A DNA stretch of 38,936 nucleotides from a candidate division WWE3 bacterium. Its GTDB lineage: Bacteria; Patescibacteriota; WWE3; 2-01-FULL-39-13. The notes under the pieces are model-generated. The model was not told the DNA's origin and did no database searches. It was given only the letters and a program-made list of their open reading frames with translations. Within the stretch, counting starts at the first letter, position 1; the number at the start of each line of letters is the position of its first letter. The position numbers were made by a program, and so were the translations under genes. The DNA lies in assembly GCA_027002375.1 (NCBI GenBank), contig JALWZX010000065.1, forward strand, positions 1 through 38,936, given 5' to 3'. This document shows, piece after piece, positions 1 to 9,292 of this stretch.

Positions 1-1
1 A

Positions 2-3000
2 GTAACAGTAACAGATAATACAGATGGAACAGTTACATTAAACTTACCACAAGATATACATACATCAGCAACACCAACATTTGATTCATTAACTTTAACA
101 AATGGATTAGTAGCAGATACAAATACACTAGTAGTAGATGCATCAAATAATAGAGTAGGAGTAGGTAATGCATCACCAAGTGCATTATTTACAGTAGGTA
201 CAGGTGCATCAGCTTTTACTGTAGATAATGCAGGGTTAGTTACAACGAATAATGATGTAGTAATAGGTAATAGTGCAGACCTAAAGATTGGTTCTATAGC
301 GTTAAGCGATGGAGCATCGGCATCATCAACAACGTCAGGTGCATATTTAGTAGGTGTGTATGATGAATTTGATAATAGTAATAGCACAAATGTACAGGAT
401 GTTCTTGATGATTTAGATGCAGCCATAGCAAATGCTGGTGGCGATGTAACAACTGTAGGTGATGCGACTTCCTCAACACCGTTTACCGCCGATGGCGATG
501 GTAATACATTATGGTTTGAAGGTTCAACTGCTGATAACAACGAGATAATATTGACGACAGCAACTGACCCGACTACAGATTATACTATCAATTTACCAGC
601 ATCAAACGGCACAATTGCATTGGGTTCAGGTACAACAAACGGGGTGGCGTATTGGTCAGCAGATCATGTTCTCACATCAGAATCACAACTTAGCGTATCA
701 AGAGGTGGTACTGGCGCATCCTCATTAACGTTAGGGGGAATTCTACTCGGTAACGGTACGAATGCGATAACTGCAACGGCACAACCAACAAACGGGCAAT
801 TACTAATAGGTTCAACTGGAAATAATCCAGTATTAGGTACAATAACAAGTACTGATTCGGCAAATGAGATATCAATAACAAATGGTGCAGGTACAATACA
901 ATTAGACTTACCACAAGGTATCTCAACAACTTCAACCCCAACGTTCTCAACAATAAGAACAGGTACAGCAGCCGGGCAAGGGTTCGTAGAACTTTATCAA
1001 ATGGATCAACCAGTAACAAAGGCTTCAAATGTAGAATTTGCTGATATATTATACACCCCTGAAAGTTCGGCAACTGCTACAAGAGGTAGATTATACTTTG
1101 ATTCCGATGACAATAAATTATATGTTTACGATGGTTCGAATTGGGTCGATTTAACTCAACAAGATACAAATACCCAATTATCAGAATCTGATGTCGAAGC
1201 AATGATATATGATAACGATAATGATTTAAACGCTAACTGGTTAGTAAATTTTGGAGCTTATAACGGTACATTCAACCTAAATGGCACTGGTGATCTTAAC
1301 ATACAATCGAATGGGTCAACATTTGCATCATTTGACAATTCAGGTTTATTTACTTTAGATAATTTGCAATTAAACGGTAATACCATTGGGCTAACAACAG
1401 ATTCAGATCTATTATCACTAGCAAACAGCGCACTCACAGTTAATGGCACATTAACTACAACCGGGTCAGTAACAGCTCCAACTGATGAATCAATAAATGG
1501 TATAGATATTAATAATGGTGCAGTTTCAGATGTATCTAACTTGTCAGTAAATACTGGTGGGTATGTATCAATTGGTGGAATTCAATTAGATGCTTCTGGT
1601 TCCGATAATACACATTCTGGTGCGTCAATAATTGGAACATACGATGAGTTTGCAAACAGTGACAGTACAACTGTTCAAGGTGTACTAAACGATTTAGACG
1701 ATAAAATTACGAATTCTACACATGATCCTGTAACTTTGGCTGGTTCGTATGATTACTTAACATTAAGTGGTCAGCAAATCACATTAAATCAAATCGACTT
1801 AACAACAGATGTAACAGGAACACTACCAACGAATAATGGTGGTACAGGTATGGATACAAGTGGGTCAACAGGTGTGGCTACAATAAATAGCGGTACATGG
1901 GCAATAACACCGAATTTATCTTCTTCATTAGGTGGTACAGGAAAAGATACATCAGGCAGTACAGGTGTACCATTTATATCAAATGGAACATGGAACGTAG
2001 ATAATAATTACTTATCAGTAGCACATGGTGGTACAGGTACAAATACATTTACGGCAAATGGTGTACTGTTTGGCAACGGTGTTAGTGCAATACAATCTAC
2101 AGCACAAGGCACAGCTGGGCAAGTGTTGTCTGTGAATTCCACCACACTAAACCCTGAATGGATAAACCAAAGTGCTATAGATGCAGGTACAGTTGACGGC
2201 AGAGACGCAGCTGATTTCCTAAGATCAAATGCCACAGACAACTATACATCAGGAACATTAACATTTGATAGCGCTACAACATTAAATATAGCGTCAGGTT
2301 CGACTTTAGATATCGATGGCACATGGCAAATCGGTGATACTGCAGTAACAGCAGATGCAAACGAATTAAATATTCTTGATGGTGCTACCATTTCAACCAC
2401 AGAACTTAACTTGTTAGATAACAGATCTGGCACACTAGTAGATACAAACAATATCTCAAGCTATGCGGTTACATCATTGACAGCTGGTTCTGGTTTAAGT
2501 GGTACGGCTACCCAGGGTGCAGTAACATTATCAGTAAACGCTGGTGACGGTATTATAATGGGTGGTACAGGCTCAGACTATGTAACTGTTGATTTGTCAT
2601 CAGGTGCAGGTACAACAAGTTTGAGTCAATCAGCTTCAGGTTTAGAAGTAGATTCTGATGGTTTAAGCTTACTTTCTAATTGTGGTGATGCTGAAGTTCT
2701 GGTTTGGGACGATTCATCTGCCGTATGGAAATGCCAAGCCACCAGCTCATTTGGGTCAATAAGTCAGGTTGGTGAAGTTACAACAGGCGCAGCATTTTCT
2801 GAAGATGGCTCTGGTAATTCGTTGTGGTTTGAAGGTGCAACATCTAATGACAACGAAATCTTATTAACTGCAGCAGATCCTGGTGCAGACTACACAATTA
2901 CATTACCTGCTGTTACAGGCGATGTTGTACTTGGTTTAGGTGCAACAAACGGTGTACCATATTGGACATCAGCTCATGTATTGTCATCAGAATCACAACT

Positions 3001-6000
3001 TAGTGTTTCAAGAGGTGGTACTGGTGCATCCTCATTAACGTTAGGGGGAATTCTACTCGGTAACGGTACGAATGCGATAACTGCAACGGCACAACCAACA
3101 AACGGGCAATTACTAATAGGTTCAACTGGAAATAATCCAGTATTAGGTACAATAACAAGTACTGATTCGGCAAATGAGATATCAATAACAAATGGTGCAG
3201 GTACAATACAATTAGACTTACCACAAGGTATATCAACAACATCTGCTCCAACTTTTGCAACGTTAAATACAGGTCATGGAGATAATGAATTGTGGGCTAT
3301 GGATCAAGATGTAAAGACAGATAGTAACGTAACATTTTCAAATATGACATCATCAAATGATTTAACAGTTGATACAGATACACTTTATGTTGATAGTGCT
3401 AATGATCGAGTAGGTATAGGAACAACGAATCCTGGAGCGGAATTAGAGGTTGCTGGTAATTTACATATTACTGGCTCATCTAATACGTTATCTGTGGGTG
3501 GTGTTGCCTTAACTGATAACACATCTACATCATCTGGAGCATCTTTAATCGGTTTATACGATGATAACATGAGCAGTATATCAGGCAACACCACCGTACA
3601 AAACGCTATAAAGCAACTAGACTCTGCATTGGGTAGTGCATCGCATGATCCTGTCACATTAGATACGACAAGTCATGATTACTTATCATTAGACGCAGTA
3701 AATACGCAGGAAATAATATTAGGTGCAATTGACGCGGCAACCGACTTAACAGGTCTCGTACCAGCAGCAAACGGTGGTACAGGGTTAGATACATCTTCAG
3801 GCAATGGTCATGATCAAGGGGTTCCAGTAATAGATTCTGGCACATGGTCAGTAACATCACAACTAGCACCTGCTAAAGGTGGTACAGGTGATGATACTTC
3901 AGGTGAAAATGGTGTACCTATAATATCTGGTGGAAATTGGACATATCCTGATCAATTACCATTAGCACAAGGTGGTACAAACAAAGCGTTATCAGCAGTC
4001 GCCGGTGCAATAGCATGGTCTGATGCTGATTCCTTAGAACTAACATCAGCAGGAACAAGTGGACAAATATTAACAAGTGGTGGAACGGGTACGCCAACAT
4101 GGCAAGATGTATCCAATGTCTTTGATGATAAATATGTAGCAATTGATGATGCAGCAACACCAGGTTATTTAGGTGCAACAGGTAATGCCGGTGTATTGAG
4201 AACAGATTCCTCGATAACATATACTGATAATGGTGATTATGTAACTTTAGGCCATGCAGATACATCAAGTCAGGCAAGTTCTGACAATTCAACAACTACT
4301 GTAATACAAGATGTAGGTTTAGACACATATGGCCATGTAACGTCGTTAGGTACAACAGATTTATCTACAGTATTAGACAACTATGGATCGTGGACAGCTC
4401 AAGACGGTGATACAGATACATTAGCAGTTACATCGGGTACAACATTGCAATTCGGTGAAGGTACGGCAATTGATATTAATTTTGACGGTTCGAATCCAAA
4501 TAAACTAAATATTACAAATACAGGTGTTACACAACTAACAGGTACAACAAACCAAGTAAATGTGTCTGCATCAACTGGAGCGATAACGTTATCACTGCCA
4601 CAAAGAATCGATACATCAGCACCTGTGCAATTTGCGACTGTAAATACAGGGCATGGCGACAATGAGTTATATCCAATGGATCAATCTGTATTACAAGCAG
4701 CTTCACCAACATTTGCAGGTCTTACATTAACGGGTTTGTCTGATGGGGTAGTAACTGTATCATCAAATGTATTAGGGTCCTCATCTGCGCTATCTCCGAC
4801 TCTTGGTGGTACTGGAGCAACATCACTTACAGATCACTCAGTATTATTGGGTAGCGGAACATCAGCAATAACACCTATTGCATTAACAGATGGTCAACTA
4901 TTAATTGGCTCAACTGGCAATGACCCAATATCTGCACAATTAACCGCTGGTGCAGGAATAGGTATAAATTCCGCATCAGGAGCAATAACAATATCTAACT
5001 CAGATACAGGTTCTGATCAAAATATATTCAAGCATATAGCTGTAGATACTCAAAGTACAATAGATGCAGATACAAACGATGATACATTAACATTAGAAGC
5101 TGGAACAAACATAACTTTAACAACAGATGCAGTAAACGATAAAGTTACCATTGCAGGTACAGCATATACTGCAAACAACGGTTTAACATTAAATGGTACA
5201 ACATACGAATTAGGTGGAACTCTAACTAAGAGTACAACAATAACAAGTGGTGGCAATAGTATGATATACAACCTAAACGGGGCATCAGAGAGTTTCGAAA
5301 TTCAAGATGCAGGTGTGCATTTCGCCAAATTTACAAATGCTGGAATATTCGAACTAGACAATTTAAGACTAGACGGAAACAACATAGGTATAAATACTAA
5401 TTCAACATTATTGCAATTGGCAGCAGATCAAATAACGGTAGATGGTAAAATTGTTGCTGACGAAACTGACACAATAAATAGCGTTGATATAACAACTAGT
5501 GGCGCAATAAGCGGTGTCAATGGGCTAACAATAAATTCAGGACAAGACTTAATAATTAACACAACTGGATTAAGTGAAACAAATGACGGTGATTCTGGTT
5601 CTGAACTAGTAGGCGTATATACGGGTAACTTTAGCAATATAAGCCCCACATCTTCAATATTACAAGACGTTTTAGAGTCTATGGATAGTACGTTGCATCC
5701 TGCATTATCGCTAGTTGATACAAATTCATATGGGTACTTGACACTTAATTCGTCTACACAAGCATTAACTCTAGACCAAATAGGGTTAGATGAAGATGAC
5801 ACTAAAGGCATTTTACCAGTATCCAAAGGTGGTGTTGGGCAAAATTCATCATCATGGACAGGTGTGTCAGTAGTTGATTCAGGTGTATGGTCAGCTTCAG
5901 CACAATTAGCACTAGATAAGGGTGGTACAAATAAATCATTAACTGCAAGCTCAGGTTCAGTAGTATATTCAGATTCAGATTCGTTAGAACTATCAGCAGT

Positions 6001-9000
6001 TGGGTCAGGAGGTCAAATACTAAAGAGTGCTGGTACAGGTGCGCCAACATGGGATAATATCGTTAACTTCTTATCAGCTGGTGACGATATAAGTATAACG
6101 GGTACTACAACAGCAACGATAGCATTACCCGATACCATAGATTTATCATCATTAAGCGCTTCTGGTGTTGGTGGTTTGTCATTATATGATGATGATAGCA
6201 ACTTAGGTATATTTATAGAAGATGGTGGGCAGGTAAATATTGGTGGTGGAACTTCACCGATAGCCGATTTACAAATTGGTTCTACCTATGACAATTTGCA
6301 AATTGATGGTACAGATGACCTATATGTTTATGATGACATAGAATTAGATGGTGAGCTATATATAAACAATGAAGGTTTATATAATGCGATGCTTGGTAAT
6401 CGACAATATTCAGCTAACAACTACATAACCGATTCCGAAACATTAACGAGCTCAATTAATAAACTAGATCAACAAACCTATGATATTGCAGTTGGTAACG
6501 ATGGTATGTGGTTAAGAGATAATACGAACCATTATAACTATTCTGACAATTATCATAATTTTGTTATAACAGATAGTGGTAATGTCGGTATAGGTACAAA
6601 TGATCCGAGTGCAAGATTAGAGATAGCAGGTGGAACTTCAACAATATCAAATGCTTCAGGTGATATTACAATCAACGCTGCATCAGATAGTATATCCTTT
6701 GCAGGTGATGATCTTACCAATCTCTCTAATATAGATGTAAGTGGCTATGTTACATTCTCCGCAAATTCTGTACCAACGACACAATCAGGACGTGTTTACT
6801 ATGATACAACTGATAACACATTATACATGTATAACGGTTCAGCGTGGAAAGATTTAGCGGGTGGGCAATCACCAGGTACAAATTGTGATATTGTTTATAC
6901 TGACGCAAATGGTGACTTCAAATGTGGTACAAACGAGGGAGCTGCGTTTAATGCATACGATAGTACCGGTGGTCAAACGTTTACATCTACAGCTATTACA
7001 GTTAATATTGATACAACAACAAAATCTAACTCAAATTATACATTATCGTCTGACGAAATTGCTTTTGGTAGCAACGGTACTTATCAAGTAGCGTATACAT
7101 GTGCGATAGATATTGATTCCGGTAGTTCAAGATCGGGTGCTAAATGCTATTTGGAAACAGATTCAAGTGGCTCATGGGCAACGATATCCGGATCTGAATG
7201 TTATACATATAACAGAACTAATAATGCTGCTGCACAGTCATGTAGCAAAACGATTGTCTTGGATGCTAATTCATCTGATAAGATAAGAATTAGAACAGTG
7301 AGAAATTATGGAACTTCAACCTTAAAGACGATTACTGATGGTTCTTCAATCGCCATAAATAAATTAATAGCTGTTGGTGCTGATTTAGCAGAAATTTATT
7401 ATACAGAAGATGACTCAATAGACGCCGGTGATGTCGTTTCCATAGATTCAGAACTTTTAGATGGTGTAAAGAAAGCTGTTGGCGCATACTCAGATACAGC
7501 AATGGGAGTTATTTCAACACAGCCGGGCAAAATTATAGGTGTAGAAGATAAAAGTCATGATGGTAGACCAGTACTTTTGGCATTAAGCGGTAGAGTTCCA
7601 GTAAAAGTAACAACAGAAAATGGTGAAGTTGAGCCTGGTGATTTTGTTACCGCATCGGAAACACCTGGTATTGCCATGAAAGCCACAAAATCTGGTTACA
7701 TATTAGGTCAGGTATTAAATGAATTTGAGGATATTGATGGTGATGGTGTTGGCACTGTTGACGTGTTCTTAAAACAAGGTTGGTATAACGCGGAACTGGG
7801 TTTAGCATCAGCGCTAGAAAATGATGACACATTTATTGATAAATTCGGTGATGCAATAATGACACATGTTGAAACAAGTGATGCTATTAGTAATTTATTA
7901 TCAAGTACAGCTTCACAGAAATATTTGGTAGATCTTAATAATGTCAATGTTGAAAAAGGCGATTTAGTATCGATTTCCACAGACGAATATCAAACAATTG
8001 AGAAGACAACCGTCGCAAATGAAAATGCAATTGTGGGTATAGTTAAAAACATAATAGAAAGTGATGAAAATATTAAAGGTAGTCTTTGTACAGAAAATGG
8101 TTTAACAACAGAAGATTGCGCTCAATTACCAAGCAGTATTGTAGAAGTAGCAGTGGCGGGTCAAACAAAGGTTAAAGTTGATAATTCTAATGGGGAAATC
8201 AAAGTTGGTGACCTGTTAGCGTTATCACGGGTAAATGATGGTTATGCAACAAAAGCCACAGATAAAGGTTGGACAGTAGGTAGAGCCCTAGAAGATCTAA
8301 CTGATGAATCTGGGAAAATTACAATTGTTTATACAAATGCGTGGTTTAACGGTTTAGATAACGATAATGAGGATTTGGTATTCGAAACCGATAAAGACGT
8401 AACAAGTATAAACGAAGCATTAGTTGCATATGATGATTTAACAGTTCTAGGCAATACCACAATGAATGATTTAAGTCTTACTGGTACATTTAATGCGGGT
8501 ATAATCTCAATTGATGGTGTTTCTGGATCAATAAATTCGACAGGTGACATATTAAGATTGCAAGATCAATATGGAGCAGGTAACATAGATATATTCGCAG
8601 GAAAAATTGCAATAACAACTGATGGTAGCATAATAGCTAGAGAAGGAACAATAGAAGCAAAAGAAGTTGTTGCTGGCGTGTTTACAGTTAGAGAAGAGAG
8701 CCAAGGTTCTGAAGATTCGTCGAGTGTTGGTAGTTCAGTCATAATATCTGGTGATACAAAGGTTGAGATTGAAAATACACTAGTGAATGAAAAAAGTAAG
8801 ATATTTATAACACCGACATCAAGTACTGGTGGTGAACAATTAATTGTTTCAGAAAAATCTGATGGTAAATTTACAGTAACGATAGACAATTCATTAGATA
8901 ATGATATAACGTTCGATTATTGGGTTGTTAAAGTCGAAGCTCCTGTAGCTAAGAATGTAGGTGATAATGAATTAGATAACAACACTGGTGCAAGTGATCA

Positions 9001-9277
9001 AAATGATGAAATAGATAATTCGAATCTAAATGCAGATTCAAATGCTGACGTAAACACAAACGAGACTGATCAACAAGATGATACCAGTCTAACAAATGAT
9101 ACAAATGGTGAAGATGGCGAGTTATCAGGTACTAACGATGACGCCATTGTAAATCAAAACAATGATAGTAACGATGATCAGAATTCAGATAATAGCATTG
9201 TTAATGATCAAAATAATGGTGACATAACAAATGATTCTGGTGAAGTGGTAACTTCAGCACAGGGTGAACAGAGTTAG
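2..9277 (+). CDS. Giant phage-fibre-like surface protein, 5' end outside the window
   Basis: The reading frame is open from base 2, so the track start at 356 is only an internal GTG codon and the true start lies upstream. At least 3091 aa are encoded here. Residues 1 to about 2290 are fibre-like: about eleven GGTG-type motifs, recurring 'VYDEF...VQDVLDDLD' neck-like segments, three 'NRVGIGT..P.A.LEV' segments (about 40-67, 1130-1157, 2191-2211) and two 'LY.YDGS.W.DL' segments. A C1q/TNF-like sandwich follows (about 2315-2457), then two related barrel-like modules (about 2461-2597, beginning DLAEIYY, and 2647-2783), a small beta domain (about 2910-2977) and a 110-residue Asp/Asn-rich tail. Thr is very abundant, largely as ACA. 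Such proteins are known from phage fibres and CPR surfaces; an attachment role is inferred. No Peptidase_S74 chaperone or LPXTG anchor is visible. Confidence 0.85.
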   Translation, partial: VTVTDNTDGTVTLNLPQDIHTSATPTFDSLTLTNGLVADTNTLVVDASNNRVGVGNASPSALFTVGTGASAFTVDNAGLVTTNNDVVIGNSADLKIGSIALSDGASASSTTSGAYLVGVYDEFDNSNSTNVQDVLDDLDAAIANAGGDVTTVGDATSSTPFTADGDGNTLWFEGSTADNNEIILTTATDPTTDYTINLPASNGTIALGSGTTNGVAYWSADHVLTSESQLSVSRGGTGASSLTLGGILLGNGTNAITATAQPTNGQLLIGSTGNNPVLGTITSTDSANEISITNGAGTIQLDLPQGISTTSTPTFSTIRTGTAAGQGFVELYQMDQPVTKASNVEFADILYTPESSATATRGRLYFDSDDNKLYVYDGSNWVDLTQQDTNTQLSESDVEAMIYDNDNDLNANWLVNFGAYNGTFNLNGTGDLNIQSNGSTFASFDNSGLFTLDNLQLNGNTIGLTTDSDLLSLANSALTVNGTLTTTGSVTAPTDESINGIDINNGAVSDVSNLSVNTGGYVSIGGIQLDASGSDNTHSGASIIGTYDEFANSDSTTVQGVLNDLDDKITNSTHDPVTLAGSYDYLTLSGQQITLNQIDLTTDVTGTLPTNNGGTGMDTSGSTGVATINSGTWAITPNLSSSLGGTGKDTSGSTGVPFISNGTWNVDNNYLSVAHGGTGTNTFTANGVLFGNGVSAIQSTAQGTAGQVLSVNSTTLNPEWINQSAIDAGTVDGRDAADFLRSNATDNYTSGTLTFDSATTLNIASGSTLDIDGTWQIGDTAVTADANELNILDGATISTTELNLLDNRSGTLVDTNNISSYAVTSLTAGSGLSGTATQGAVTLSVNAGDGIIMGGTGSDYVTVDLSSGAGTTSLSQSASGLEVDSDGLSLLSNCGDAEVLVWDDSSAVWKCQATSSFGSISQVGEVTTGAAFSEDGSGNSLWFEGATSNDNEILLTAADPGADYTITLPAVTGDVVLGLGATNGVPYWTSAHVLSSESQLSVSRGGTGASSLTLGGILLGNGTNAITATAQPTNGQLLIGSTGNNPVLGTITSTDSANEISITNGAGTIQLDLPQGISTTSAPTFATLNTGHGDNELWAMDQDVKTDSNVTFSNMTSSNDLTVDTDTLYVDSANDRVGIGTTNPGAELEVAGNLHITGSSNTLSVGGVALTDNTSTSSGASLIGLYDDNMSSISGNTTVQNAIKQLDSALGSASHDPVTLDTTSHDYLSLDAVNTQEIILGAIDAATDLTGLVPAANGGTGLDTSSGNGHDQGVPVIDSGTWSVTSQLAPAKGGTGDDTSGENGVPIISGGNWTYPDQLPLAQGGTNKALSAVAGAIAWSDADSLELTSAGTSGQILTSGGTGTPTWQDVSNVFDDKYVAIDDAATPGYLGATGNAGVLRTDSSITYTDNGDYVTLGHADTSSQASSDNSTTTVIQDVGLDTYGHVTSLGTTDLSTVLDNYGSWTAQDGDTDTLAVTSGTTLQFGEGTAIDINFDGSNPNKLNITNTGVTQLTGTTNQVNVSASTGAITLSLPQRIDTSAPVQFATVNTGHGDNELYPMDQSVLQAASPTFAGLTLTGLSDGVVTVSSNVLGSSSALSPTLGGTGATSLTDHSVLLGSGTSAITPIALTDGQLLIGSTGNDPISAQLTAGAGIGINSASGAITISNSDTGSDQNIFKHIAVDTQSTIDADTNDDTLTLEAGTNITLTTDAVNDKVTIAGTAYTANNGLTLNGTTYELGGTLTKSTTITSGGNSMIYNLNGASESFEIQDAGVHFAKFTNAGIFELDNLRLDGNNIGINTNSTLLQLAADQITVDGKIVADETDTINSVDITTSGAISGVNGLTINSGQDLIINTTGLSETNDGDSGSELVGVYTGNFSNISPTSSILQDVLESMDSTLHPALSLVDTNSYGYLTLNSSTQALTLDQIGLDEDDTKGILPVSKGGVGQNSSSWTGVSVVDSGVWSASAQLALDKGGTNKSLTASSGSVVYSDSDSLELSAVGSGGQILKSAGTGAPTWDNIVNFLSAGDDISITGTTTATIALPDTIDLSSLSASGVGGLSLYDDDSNLGIFIEDGGQVNIGGGTSPIADLQIGSTYDNLQIDGTDDLYVYDDIELDGELYINNEGLYNAMLGNRQYSANNYITDSETLTSSINKLDQQTYDIAVGNDGMWLRDNTNHYNYSDNYHNFVITDSGNVGIGTNDPSARLEIAGGTSTISNASGDITINAASDSISFAGDDLTNLSNIDVSGYVTFSANSVPTTQSGRVYYDTTDNTLYMYNGSAWKDLAGGQSPGTNCDIVYTDANGDFKCGTNEGAAFNAYDSTGGQTFTSTAITVNIDTTTKSNSNYTLSSDEIAFGSNGTYQVAYTCAIDIDSGSSRSGAKCYLETDSSGSWATISGSECYTYNRTNNAAAQSCSKTIVLDANSSDKIRIRTVRNYGTSTLKTITDGSSIAINKLIAVGADLAEIYYTEDDSIDAGDVVSIDSELLDGVKKAVGAYSDTAMGVISTQPGKIIGVEDKSHDGRPVLLALSGRVPVKVTTENGEVEPGDFVTASETPGIAMKATKSGYILGQVLNEFEDIDGDGVGTVDVFLKQGWYNAELGLASALENDDTFIDKFGDAIMTHVETSDAISNLLSSTASQKYLVDLNNVNVEKGDLVSISTDEYQTIEKTTVANENAIVGIVKNIIESDENIKGSLCTENGLTTEDCAQLPSSIVEVAVAGQTKVKVDNSNGEIKVGDLLALSRVNDGYATKATDKGWTVGRALEDLTDESGKITIVYTNAWFNGLDNDNEDLVFETDKDVTSINEALVAYDDLTVLGNTTMNDLSLTGTFNAGIISIDGVSGSINSTGDILRLQDQYGAGNIDIFAGKIAITTDGSIIAREGTIEAKEVVAGVFTVREESQGSEDSSSVGSSVIISGDTKVEIENTLVNEKSKIFITPTSSTGGEQLIVSEKSDGKFTVTIDNSLDNDITFDYWVVKVEAPVAKNVGDNELDNNTGASDQNDEIDNSNLNADSNADVNTNETDQQDDTSLTNDTNGEDGELSGTNDDAIVNQNNDSNDDQNSDNSIVNDQNNGDITNDSGEVVTSAQGEQS
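716..921 (+). repeat. Exact 206-bp internal repeat, copy 1
   Basis: Bases 716-921 are identical to 3026-3231, exactly 2310 bp (770 codons) apart and in the same frame. Similarity continues upstream with a few substitutions to about 675. It encodes one GGTG fibre segment of the giant protein. Confidence 0.95.
3026..3231 (+). repeat. Exact 206-bp internal repeat, copy 2
   Basis: Second copy of the 716-921 segment. Synonymous sites are identical, whereas the surrounding modules have diverged strongly, which points to recent duplication or gene conversion within the gene. Confidence 0.95.
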
Positions 9278-9292
9278 TACAGTTAATACATT

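Noticed and set aside
1800-4100. CRISPR array suggested by recurring GGTGGTACA units
   Set aside because: The units are in-frame protein repeats of variable spacing, without constant repeats and spacers.
356-9277. Track start of the giant ORF at 356
   Set aside because: The codon is GTG inside an open frame that runs back to base 2; homologous neck motifs elsewhere in the protein have Gly-Val or Gly-Thr there, so it is internal.
2-9277. Prophage tail fibre gene
   Set aside because: No capsid, portal, terminase, integrase or tail genes are near, and the neighbours are secreted modular proteins.
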